The notes beneath the pieces are model-generated. The model did not search any database, was not told where the DNA came from, and saw only the letters and a program-made list of their open reading frames with translations. From the NCBI GenBank assembly GCA_965223305.1, contig CBDCWT010000066.1, forward strand, positions 1 to 64,000: DNA of 64,000 nt, given 5' to 3'. The translations under genes and the position numbers were made by a program. Below are positions 55,235 through 63,176 of this stretch, in pieces. Each line of letters starts with the position of its first letter. Within the stretch, counting starts at the first letter, position 1. This DNA comes from CBDCWT01 sp965223305 (GTDB lineage Bacteria; Planctomycetota; Planctomycetia; Pirellulales; Pirellulaceae).

Positions 55235-56860
55235 TTACCGAAACTTCCAGTCACCGGAGCCTCGCGGCTCCAGCTGCGGTCGCGCGTTAGTGCGACACGA
55301 TGCAAAGTGATCTTGGATCTTGGCAATGAGTTCCGGGTGCTGTGCGGCGACATCGGTCGATTCACTTTCGTCAATTGCTAGATTGAAGAGTTCGATCGGC
55401 CGGTCGGGAGCCATCTGAACAGCTTTCCAGTCACCCATTCGCAACGCGCGGCGAAACCTGCGACCCTCACCCAACTCCCAATACATGAACTCATGTCGTT
55501 CTTGCGGGCGGCCAACGACGTCCTCGCCCAGAATAGCAGGCAATACTGAGTTGCCATCGATCCCCACGGGAACATGCTGGCTGGTTCCGGTTAACTCGGC
55601 CAAGGTCGGCATTACATCGGCAAAGTACCAAGGCAGGTCGCTGCTTGTGTTCGCCGCAATGCGACCTTTCCATCGTACGATCATCGGCACTCGGAGACCG
55701 CCCTCGTACATCGTTCCCTTCGCGCCGCGAAAATGCATGTTGCCACGAAAGAATTCCAAGTCTGGTCCGCCGCTGCCCTGCGCTCCGTTGTCCGACGTAA
55801 AGAAAACGATGGTCTTCTCAGAGAGACCCAAGCGATCGAGCAGTTTGATGATTCGCCCAACGTCGCGGTCCATTCTCCCGATCATGGCCGCGAATGCGGC
55901 GCGGGGTCGCGGCTGGTCCGCGTAATGCCGACGCGGGTCAACCCATGGATTGGGTTCGGGATACTCGGCTGACAGTTCAGCGACCGAATCGTCTGGCACA
56001 AGCAGCTCGGTGTGCGGGATCGTGTAAGGCACATAGCAAAAAAACGGAACGTCTCGGTTGGCTTGAATGAAGTCCAATACCTTGGTTTGAATCTCGTCAT
56101 GCGCGTACTGCTTGCGGACATCTCCCGTGAGACCGTCGGACGCGCGCCCGCTGTTGCCCGGTAGAAAGTACTTGCGTTCGTCGCGCCAAAGATAAGCGGG
56201 GTAGTATGAATGTGCATGTACCTGGTCGTAGTAACCAAAGAAAGTGTCAAACCCCTGGCGCGTTGCGACGCCAGAAGTTGCGGCGTCGCCGAGTCCCCAT
56301 TTGCCGAATCCTCCTGTGGCATAGCCGCCATGCTTCAGCACCTCGGCGACTGTCACATCTTCATCCAACAAAGGAATCCCTCCACTGTTACCACGGACGG
56401 AAGTGTGTCCCATGTGATAGCCAGTCATCAGGACGCTGCGGCAAGGTGCACAGACGGCACATCCGGAGTACACCTGGCGGAAATAGAGCCCCTCCGTTCG
56501 TAGCTGGTCGATGTTGGGAGTTGCGAACTTCTTCTGGCCGTTGAAACTCAGGTGCCCAGTGCCCAGATCGTCGGCCATAATGAACACGATGTTCGGTCGT
56601 TCGACCGCCTGCGCAGCCACCAGCGAAGCCGGGACAAACATCAACGCAAGAAACGCAAGCGGACACCATAGGAAGTTCGTAGTGTGCGGTTTTCGCGCGA
56701 AGCGCTGCCACACACTGAGAGTGCTGACCGATGCAGCAGCGAATCCCCGGCCGGAGGGCGTCGTCGAACGCGGCGCAGCCAAACGACCGACGTGTGGAGT
56801 GCAGGACGCCGACGCGAGGGGTGGTACGCAATGTGCTTGACGTTGTTCGCTTGCCGCCAT
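55235..56860 (-). CDS. secreted sulfatase (formylglycine type)
   Basis: The 541-residue frame has a long, unusual N-terminus; the hydrophobic segment NFLWCPLAFLALMFVPASLV (residues 62-81) is the signal helix and sulfatase sequence starts at RPNIVFIMADDLGTG (88-102). The real start could be a GTG or TTG in residues 44-50 rather than the ATG at 56860. The formylglycine motif is CAPCR at residues 137-141, in the sequence CAVCAPCRSVLMTG, with FGKWGLGD and FFTSDNGAQGSGG further on. It hydrolyses sulfate esters, probably on sulfated glycans, outside the cytoplasm. It is divergent from a PQQ-type propeller gene, and a palindromic operator candidate lies 93 bases upstream; the MarR gene follows downstream on the same strand. 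Confidence 0.9.
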   Translation of the reverse strand: MAASEQRQAHCVPPLASASCTPHVGRLAAPRSTTPSGRGFAAASVSTLSVWQRFARKPHTTNFLWCPLAFLALMFVPASLVAAQAVERPNIVFIMADDLGTGHLSFNGQKKFATPNIDQLRTEGLYFRQVYSGCAVCAPCRSVLMTGYHMGHTSVRGNSGGIPLLDEDVTVAEVLKHGGYATGGFGKWGLGDAATSGVATRQGFDTFFGYYDQVHAHSYYPAYLWRDERKYFLPGNSGRASDGLTGDVRKQYAHDEIQTKVLDFIQANRDVPFFCYVPYTIPHTELLVPDDSVAELSAEYPEPNPWVDPRRHYADQPRPRAAFAAMIGRMDRDVGRIIKLLDRLGLSEKTIVFFTSDNGAQGSGGPDLEFFRGNMHFRGAKGTMYEGGLRVPMIVRWKGRIAANTSSDLPWYFADVMPTLAELTGTSQHVPVGIDGNSVLPAILGEDVVGRPQERHEFMYWELGEGRRFRRALRMGDWKAVQMAPDRPIELFNLAIDESESTDVAAQHPELIAKIQDHFASCRTNARPQLEPRGSGDWKFR

Positions 56861-56952
56861 TTACCGCCTCCTCATGTGATTGTGTTTCTTCTCGGGTATT
56901 GGACCAGCTCCGGATCGCGTCAATGCGTAGGATCAGCCAGGGGCACGACAAT

Positions 56953-56970
56953 TGTAACCGTACGGTTGTA
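56953..56970. promoter_or_regulatory. candidate MarR operator (site B, divergent promoter)
   Basis: TGTAACCGTACGGTTGTA contains the perfect 12-bp palindrome AACCGTACGGTT. It lies 93 bases upstream of the sulfatase start and about 180 bases upstream of the propeller gene start. It shares the core with site A at 55059-55078. Confidence 0.6.
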
Positions 56971-57151
56971 TCTTGCAACCGCATGTGGTACTTTCACGCT
57001 ACGCGATTTCCGAACCTCGCACGACGGTAATCAATAACCTCATTGAAACGGACTAACTCCGACCACATCGGCGGCATCCCGCTTGTGCTAACACACTGGA
57101 AGCAATTCGGCGGTCATCCAACATCGATTAAAGCAAAGATCCAACATCACG

Positions 57152-58498
57152 ATGTTACGCAGCAAAACTGTCATGGTTTGTGCCCTTCTGGGTTCCATCA
57201 CTTGTGTCGCGGGGGAGAGTCACGCCCAACCGCCGCGCGAGTCCGCCAGTAACTGGCACCAGTGGAGAGGTCCGGAAGCGAACGGCGTCTCCCGGACGGC
57301 CGAGCCCCCGTTGCGGTGGAGCGAGACCGAGAATATCCGATGGAAGGTGGCGATCGACGGCAAGGGCAACTCGACGCCGATCATTTGGGGAGACCAGGTA
57401 TTCGTACTCACGGCGATCAACACGGGCGAGGTCGATCCCTCACTACCGAAACCAGAAGATCAGCCGAAACGTGTCTTTGGGATCACGTACCCCAATACGA
57501 AGTACGAGTTTGTCGTTCTCAGTCTCGATCGGGAGACAGGCAAAGAGAACTGGCGGAGAGTAGCAACGCAGCGCATCCCGCACGAGGGACATCACGGCGA
57601 CTGCGACTTCGCCTCGGCTTCTCCCACAACGGACGGTGAACGGCTCTATTGTTGGTTCGGTTCCCAAGGCCTGTTCTGTTATGACTTGCGAGGCCAGAAA
57701 CTCTGGGAGCGAGACCTTGGGAGGGCTTACGTCGGCGCCAGTCTCGGGGAGGGATGTTCGCCGGTTGTTTACAACGGGAAGCTGGTGATCCTTCGGGACC
57801 ACGCTCGCCAATCCAGCATCGAAGTGCTCGACGCCAATTCCGGTAAAACGGTCTGGAAAAAGAATCGGGATGAGCCCAACGCTTGGGCAACGCCAAGAGT
57901 CATTGAGCATAGCGGCAAGACACAGGTCATTACCGCCGCCTCGAACAAGGTTCGCAGCTATGATCTTGAGAGTGGCGACATCATATGGCAGTGCAGCGGC
58001 CTGACGGGGAATGTGACTCCCTGCCCGGTAGTAGAGGGCGATGTCGTCTACTGCATGAGCGGCTACGAGGGATATTCGCTGCTTGCCCTGCCACTTACGG
58101 AACGGGGCGACATTTCGCGGTCCGACAAGATTATCTGGTCACGAGACCGCGGGACACCCTATGTCCCATCGCCCCTTCTGTACGACGGAATGCTGTACTT
58201 CAACCAATCAAACAACGCCATCCTGTCCTGCCTGGGCTCGAAGACTGGCGACACCATCCTGGAAAGAACCCGGTTGCCTGGCCTCTCCAACGTCTACGCA
58301 TCGCCTGTCGGTGCGGCGGGGCGTGTCTACATCACCGGCCGCAACGGAACGACGCTCGTGCTCAAGCGGTCTAGTGAGCTCGAAGTCCTGGCGACGAACA
58401 AACTTGACGACACCATCAATGCCTCTCCAGCGCTGGCGGGGAGCCAGTTGTTCCTTCGTGGACGCAAGTTTCTTTACTGCTTCCAGAAACAGCGATGA
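57152..58498 (+). CDS. secreted PQQ-type beta-propeller protein
   Basis: The 448-residue protein has a signal peptide (MLRSKTVMVCALLGSITCVA, cleavage near SHA) and then PQQ-like beta-propeller repeats: WHQWRGPEANGVSRTAEPPL near residue 35, LSLDRETGKENWRR near 125, VLDANSGKTVWKK near 225, YDLESGDIIWQC near 270. The repeat form DxxTGxxxW is characteristic. It lacks the alcohol dehydrogenase calcium/PQQ active-site domain, so it is more likely a structural or binding propeller of the planctomycete outer-membrane protein type. It shares the divergent promoter region, with the palindrome, with the sulfatase. Confidence 0.85.
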   Translation: MLRSKTVMVCALLGSITCVAGESHAQPPRESASNWHQWRGPEANGVSRTAEPPLRWSETENIRWKVAIDGKGNSTPIIWGDQVFVLTAINTGEVDPSLPKPEDQPKRVFGITYPNTKYEFVVLSLDRETGKENWRRVATQRIPHEGHHGDCDFASASPTTDGERLYCWFGSQGLFCYDLRGQKLWERDLGRAYVGASLGEGCSPVVYNGKLVILRDHARQSSIEVLDANSGKTVWKKNRDEPNAWATPRVIEHSGKTQVITAASNKVRSYDLESGDIIWQCSGLTGNVTPCPVVEGDVVYCMSGYEGYSLLALPLTERGDISRSDKIIWSRDRGTPYVPSPLLYDGMLYFNQSNNAILSCLGSKTGDTILERTRLPGLSNVYASPVGAAGRVYITGRNGTTLVLKRSSELEVLATNKLDDTINASPALAGSQLFLRGRKFLYCFQKQR

Positions 58499-58529
58499 GC
58501 GGATTCCAACCTTACCGTCTTCGAGGCCG

Positions 58530-59243
58530 TCATCGCCGCCGCCACTGCGACCTACCGATACCATGCATCGTGCCATCCTCGGCTTCTTCAGCTGTAACCC
58601 CCAGAATGATGTCGAAGTTCACGGCCAGCTCGCCAATCTTTGAGTCCTCCAGTGGCTTAAAGTCACCTAGGACCGTCTTTCGCGCGATGGGATCGATTTG
58701 GTTGAATAGTCGGTCGTTCGCGTTCTCAGGATGCCCGTTCACGTATAGCTGCGTGGTGAGAATCCGCTTTCCGCTTCTGCTGATACCGAAGTGAATGTGG
58801 GGAGTTCGACCTGGATACGGAACAGGCTTGATCGTCCGAAAGTAGTACTGGCCTTTGGAACCAGTCAGGAATCGACCATAACCTTGAAAGTTCTTGTCCT
58901 GATTTTCGCGGTTGGTCGTATCGTCCGTGTGTATATAAACCGCATTGTTGTCCACTTGCCAGATTTCGACGAATGCGTTGCGCACCGGGCTGCCTTTAAC
59001 GTCCAGGATGCGTCCCGTGAGGTGCGTGATTTCGCCAACGCCGGGTGTGATGGAATCGTTGATGACGAGCAGGTCGTTGTCGGTGTCCAGCGGCATCTTG
59101 CTGGGGTAGAACGGTCCTTCGGTCTGCGGCGGAGTCTGAATTAGATCGGCGAAGACTCCCGGCGTTGTGAAGGCAGCCGCTCCAATGGCGATACCACCTT
59201 GAAGAACCTCTCGTCGACCAAACAAACGTCTTGTGTTACTCAT
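58530..59243 (-). CDS. intradiol ring-cleavage dioxygenase with Tat signal
   Basis: The 237-residue protein starts with a twin-arginine leader (residues 9-15, GRREVLQ) and a hydrophobic stretch (GGIAIGAAAFTTPGVFA). The core is an intradiol dioxygenase (protocatechuate 3,4-dioxygenase-like): TEGPFYP at 41-47, GRILDVKGSPVRNAFVEIWQ near 77, GYGRFLTGSKGQYYFRTIKP near 121, and the iron site VPYPGRTPHIHF (Y143, H149, H151; the fourth ligand probably Y103). It cleaves catechol-type rings with oxygen using non-heme Fe(III). As an exported enzyme it would act on extracytoplasmic phenolics. It converges on the propeller gene, 31 bases apart. The substrate is not determinable from the sequence. Confidence 0.88.
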   Translation of the reverse strand: MSNTRRLFGRREVLQGGIAIGAAAFTTPGVFADLIQTPPQTEGPFYPSKMPLDTDNDLLVINDSITPGVGEITHLTGRILDVKGSPVRNAFVEIWQVDNNAVYIHTDDTTNRENQDKNFQGYGRFLTGSKGQYYFRTIKPVPYPGRTPHIHFGISRSGKRILTTQLYVNGHPENANDRLFNQIDPIARKTVLGDFKPLEDSKIGELAVNFDIILGVTAEEAEDGTMHGIGRSQWRRR

Positions 59244-59551
59244 TACGTCTCCTCGTCAGTTTGCAGCAGTAGCTGTCGGCGGATGGCTCGTCTAGGCACC
59301 TCAGTTTAGGGCAGTCTTCGGGACAGTGACAATGTCGAGGAGTTGACTTACGTCAGAACAACATCCTGTACAGTCACCGAGCGCTGAAGTGACGCCATGC
59401 CCTTGCCCGGGTCGACGCCTAATGTTTGACCGCGAAGCAAGGGCGTGAGGTGGATACGCGTCACACCATATTAGCGTAACCGGCCTTAGCTTGATACCGT
59501 CAAGGAGTCGATGTAATCCACCAAACTCTGGCGAGTTCGGCTACACTCCAA

Positions 59552-59614
59552 ATCAGCCGCTGGGCGTTAGCCCACGGTTTGACACCAAACCGGATGCTAA
59601 CGTATGCCGGCTGG
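59552..59614. repeat. REP-like element, copy 2
   Basis: ATCAGCCGCTGGGCGTTAGC and onward to CCGGCTGGTTG, with internal AACCG arms. Related to 54060, 60979, 61312 and 61645. Confidence 0.6.
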
Positions 59615-59631
59615 TTGTGACGCATAGAGCA

Positions 59632-59781
59632 AGGAACTGGGCAATCGTTGACATTGAGTAATGGAAAACGTTACCGTTGGGCACGTGGCGAAGCGATTAC
59701 TGGCTTGAAATCCAAGCTCGACGCGTGGATGCGCGATCAAGGTGATCTCGCATCGCAACCGATGGAAGCGCTGAACCACTA
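59632..59781 (+). pseudogene. remnant of a sulfatase C-terminus
   Basis: One frame reads GKRYRWARGEAITGL and KSKLDAWMRDQGDLASQP and ends in a stop at 59779-59781. WMRDQGD-type endings are found in planctomycete sulfatases, so this looks like the last 35-40 codons of a sulfatase whose main part has been lost. No start or catalytic part is present. The call rests on a short match. Confidence 0.35.
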
Positions 59782-59835
59782 GGGAGAGGTCGGAGGCAGA
59801 ACCGAACGAAGAACAAGAAAGAAGACGGCGTAACC

Positions 59836-60729
59836 ATGATTCCCTCAACAGACCCGATTGTTGCCGTTCCTGTCGCGACGCCGTTTAATGACGACGATCA
59901 GATCGACTTGGACGCGCTGTCTCGCAACGTTGAGCGCTGGATGAAAACGCCGTTGGCGGGATTCATCGTGGGCACGGCAACCGGCGAAGAGTGGTTTCTC
60001 AGCGAAGCCGAGAAGCTCGAATTGATGCGCACGCTTTCGTCAACGTTGGAAGGTGAGCGATTCGCCATCGGTGGCATCGACTGTCCCTCTGTCACCGAGA
60101 CCTTGCGACGAGCGGAGGCGTTCGCCGATGCGGGCGCGGAGATGGTGCGCGTTCGCTTTCCCAGGTACGAGTCGATTGTGGAGTCCTACTTCGAGCAGGT
60201 CTTACCGCGTTGCCCCTTGCCCGTGCTATTGATGCATCAGTGTAACCCAGAGAACTTCGGCTTTGTCGGCAAGCCGGCCGCCACGCCGGAGGTGATCGGG
60301 CGAATCGGCCGCATGGAGAACGTGTTCGGCTACGTCACCGACCACGACGTGAGGTTCGAAGCTCGCGTCCGTCGTTGCTTCCCGCAGGATCGTCGGTTCT
60401 GGATCTGCAACGGCAGCATCATCCTGTACGGCGCGCTGATTGGCTGTAACGGGACGACGACGGCCTTTGCCAACGTCTGGCCGCAGGCATTGCACGATAT
60501 GTTGATGATGAGCATGTCTGGGCGCTCCGATGAAGCTCGTACGTTGCAGGACCACGTTCAACGGATCGACGCCGTCATGCTCCGGTACGGAGCAACGGGA
60601 GTGAAAGCTGCGATGAAGTTGCTGGGTTTCGAGGGCATGCGCCCTCGCGCTCCGATGACCCCCATGCCCCCTGAGTGCCATGCCGCCATGGAAGCATCCA
60701 TGCGAAACGCAGGTTTACTGGGTGACTGA
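59836..60729 (+). CDS. dihydrodipicolinate-synthase-family protein lacking the catalytic lysine
   Basis: The 297-residue protein has the TIM-barrel layout of the DapA/N-acetylneuraminate lyase family: PVATPFNDDDQIDLDALSRN at 12-31, the G-T-x-G-E loop GTATGEEWFLSEAEK at 46-60 and RRAEAFADAGAEMVRV near 91. The sites that do chemistry in the family are changed: where Y-N-x-P is expected there is MHQCNP (133-138), and where I-x-G-x-K-E is expected there is VFGYVTDHD (163-171), so the Schiff-base lysine is absent. It is therefore unlikely to be a class I aldolase or DapA in function. It stands alone, followed by the tandem array. Function unknown. Confidence 0.8.
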   Translation: MIPSTDPIVAVPVATPFNDDDQIDLDALSRNVERWMKTPLAGFIVGTATGEEWFLSEAEKLELMRTLSSTLEGERFAIGGIDCPSVTETLRRAEAFADAGAEMVRVRFPRYESIVESYFEQVLPRCPLPVLLMHQCNPENFGFVGKPAATPEVIGRIGRMENVFGYVTDHDVRFEARVRRCFPQDRRFWICNGSIILYGALIGCNGTTTAFANVWPQALHDMLMMSMSGRSDEARTLQDHVQRIDAVMLRYGATGVKAAMKLLGFEGMRPRAPMTPMPPECHAAMEASMRNAGLLGD

Positions 60730-60853
60730 AAGGACTTCGTAGTCACACCATGAGAGAGCTTGCCTTCCTCCTGAGGAGTCCATTGGCATGAGGTTCCGAA
60801 CATCTTCAGCGTCTCCTTTCTCGCTGCTTGGAATCTGCGCCGCCCTGATCTCG

Positions 60854-61975
60854 TGGTCTGTCGGACCCCTCCGCCGGGGAGCCGTTCCAGCAATCCTGTT
60901 TCATTTTGTTGATCCTGTCTTCTGCCGTTCTTGACAGGATTTACAGGATCAACAGATGATCTGGACCGCGATACAAAACCAGCCGCTGGGCGTTAGCCCA
61001 CGGTTCTTACCAAACCGGCTGCTAACACATTGCGGCTGATTTGTTTGACCGTGGAACGCGGATAGACTTCGATATCAGTCTGTCGCACAGGGCGCCTGAA
61101 CGGTCGGCAACGTCACGCGGAGCGTGACGTCTACGTAGCCATCACGCTCCGCGTGATGAGGCATCGCATGTAGTGTGAATTCTAAGATGGTCCGTCGGAC
61201 CCCACCGCCGGGGAGCCCTTCCGGCAATCCTGTTTCATTTTGTTGATCCTGTCTTCTGCCTTTCTTGACAGGATTTACAGGATCAACAGACGATCCGGAC
61301 CGCGATAAAAAATCAGCCACTGGGCGTTAGCCCACGGTTCCCACCAACCGGCTGCTAACACGTTGCGGCTGATTTGTTTGACCGTGGAGCGCGGATAGAC
61401 TTCGATATCAGGTCTATCGCACAGGGCGCCTGAACGGTCGGCAACGTCACGCGGAGCGTGACGTCTACGTAGCCATCACGCTCCGCGTGATGAGGCATCG
61501 CATGTAGTGTGAATTCTAAGATGGTCCGTCGGACCCCTCCGCCGGGAAGCCCTTCCGGCAATCCTGTTTCATTTTGTTGATCCTGTCTTCTGCCTTCTTG
61601 ACAGGATTTACAGCATCAACAGATGATCTGGACCGCGATAAAAAATCAGCCGCTGGGCGTTAGCCCACGGTTCCCACCAACCGGCTGATGACGCATTGCG
61701 GCTGATTTGTTTGACCGTGGAGCGCGGATAGACTTCGATATCAGGTCTATCGCACAGGGCGCCTGAACGGTCGGCAACGTCACGCGGAGCGTGACGTCTA
61801 CGTAGCCATCACGCTCCGCGTGATGAGGCATCGCATGTAGCATGAACTCTAAGATGGTCCGTCGGACCCCTCCGCCGGGGAGCCCTTCCGGCAATCCTGT
61901 TTCATTTTGTTGATCCTGTCTTCTGCCTTCTTGACAGGATTTACAGCATCAACAGGATGACCTGGACGGCGAGTG
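60854..61975. repeat. tandem array of a 334-bp unit (three copies plus partial fourth)
   Basis: The marker CAATCCTGTTTCATTTTGTT occurs at 60891, 61225, 61559 and 61892, that is, at spacings of 334, 334 and 333. Each unit holds three hairpins: GTTGATCCTGT...ACAGGATCAAC, the REP-like CAGCCGCTGGGCG...CGGCTGAT, and CACGCGGAGCGTGA...TCACGCTCCGCGTGA. The units are nearly identical, so the array is recent. Confidence 0.85.
60979..61041. repeat. REP-like element, copy 3 (array unit 1)
   Basis: CAGCCGCTGGGCGTTAGCCC through GCGGCTGAT. Copies 4 and 5 are at 61312-61373 and 61645-61706 in the next two array units. Confidence 0.65.
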
Positions 61976-62095
61976 AGTGATCCGTGCTCGCGCAACTACC
62001 GGGTTTCCAAATTCTGTCTGCTGTTCTACATTTAGCTGTGTCCAGTGACCGGCATGGCTAATGACTTCTGTGGGCGTTGTGTAAATCGTGCTGAC

Positions 62096-62252
62096 CTAGC
62101 TGCCTGTTGAAAAACGCCTTCCTGGCGTTTTTCAACCTCACCTAGCCCAGAACAGAGTTCTTCGCGGCTCGCAAATCAACGACTTACGTCGCTGATTTGG
62201 CATCACATCCCTGTGATGCGGCAGCCCGTTGAGAAAATCAACAGGCTGCTAG
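62096..62252. mobile_element. 157-bp inverted-repeat element (MITE-like)
   Basis: Ends are inverted repeats: CTAGCTGCCTGTTGA at 62096-62110 and, reversed, CTAGCAGCCTGTTGA at 62238-62252 (one mismatch). Inside is a perfect 13-bp hairpin GTTGAAAAACGCC/GGCGTTTTTCAAC (62106-62118 and 62124-62136), which could also terminate transcription. A truncated copy of its left end is at 43066. Confidence 0.65.
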
Positions 62253-62293
62253 AGGTTGCCCAGACAACCCGTAAGATTGCTTTGGAGATGTGA

Positions 62294-63043
62294 ATGAGTG
62301 CTCTTGGACAGACGTGGATTGCAATCACAGACACTATGACCGGACATCCGGCCGGTGCGTTTGCTGTTGGGCTGGCCCTGCTGTCGTTAGCTCATGCGGC
62401 CCTCGGAATTGCTCGCGCGCGGCAGTGGTACGTCTTGCCGGTAGCTGTTGGGCTGACGGCGCTCGCTGGTTTCTTGGTCAACCCTTTCGCCGATTCGAGT
62501 ACTGCGCTCGATTTGCGAACGAAGCTGACTAGCTACGAAACGTTGACGACGCTGTGCATCGTTCAGTTTGTCCTGACCGCGGCGACGTTAGCACTGAGCC
62601 TACGGATTGACACAGAGAATCAAGGGAGTTCGCTGCCTTTCTGGCTTTCGGTCATTCACGCAATACCAGCACCGCTCCTGGTGATCGGCATGCTGATCGT
62701 TGAGCAAACCCAACTGGCGGAGTTTCCTGGCGCCCGACCGGAGCCAGTCGGCAGGCAGGTTGGCTTCCTAGCGTCCGGAGTGCTCTTACTGGCCGTCATC
62801 GTTACCTATCTCGCGCCCCGACGGCGGCTGGCCCTCCCGCACCAGTTACTATCGGTCGCGATCCTTTTGGCCTGCATGTTCGCGCCGCTACTGCAAGATT
62901 CGCTGCCACAAGCGATGTGGAGTCTCGATACGGAATCGCTCAGTCACCTTTGGAAGGTATTGCTTGGCGCAGCGCTAGTTGTGGCTGCCGGTGCTTTGTG
63001 GCGACCGCGATTCCCGTCGGATTCATCCAAAGCGATTTCGTAG
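62294..63043 (+). CDS. polytopic membrane protein of unknown function
   Basis: The start has GGAG about 8 bases upstream. The 249-residue protein contains seven or eight hydrophobic helices (GAFAVGLALLSLAHAALGIA, YVLPVAVGLTALAGFLVNPF, LCIVQFVLTAATLALSL, AIPAPLLVIGMLIV, VGFLASGVLLLAVIVTYLA, LSVAILLACMFAPLL, VLLGAALVVAAGALW), with short loops and a basic C-terminus. The layout resembles DUF998-like membrane proteins, but I cannot confirm this. It converges on the CobN-like gene, about 130 bases apart, and has no operon partner in the window. Confidence 0.75.
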   Translation: MSALGQTWIAITDTMTGHPAGAFAVGLALLSLAHAALGIARARQWYVLPVAVGLTALAGFLVNPFADSSTALDLRTKLTSYETLTTLCIVQFVLTAATLALSLRIDTENQGSSLPFWLSVIHAIPAPLLVIGMLIVEQTQLAEFPGARPEPVGRQVGFLASGVLLLAVIVTYLAPRRRLALPHQLLSVAILLACMFAPLLQDSLPQAMWSLDTESLSHLWKVLLGAALVVAAGALWRPRFPSDSSKAIS

Positions 63044-63176
63044 CGGGTTGTCGCTGCATACACGGACTACGATCGGGCAATGCCGAGGGCAAGTCTGCCA
63101 AAATGCGGCCGTGTTCGTTCTCAAGTTGCTGCAATCGAACTATAAGCCGTCGATTGCTTCGAGGCAGACCAGCCGG

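Larger units (their letters stand above)
59244..59835. other. intergenic region with REP-like element and sulfatase remnant
   Basis: No intact gene is supported. The REP-like element is at 59552-59614. A short coding remnant at about 59632-59781 is described separately. The DapA-like gene begins at 59836. Confidence 0.5.
60730..62293. other. repeat-filled intergenic region, no gene supported
   Basis: Between the DapA-like stop and the membrane protein start there is a 334-bp tandem array (about 60854-61975) and a 157-bp inverted-repeat element (62096-62252). The repeated minus-strand reading frames in the array are by-products of the repeat unit and not genes. Confidence 0.7.

Noticed and set aside
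61075..61894. Repeated minus-strand frames (about 68-82 codons each) in the tandem array
   Set aside because: They recur with the array unit and read across hairpins, so they are by-products of the repeat.
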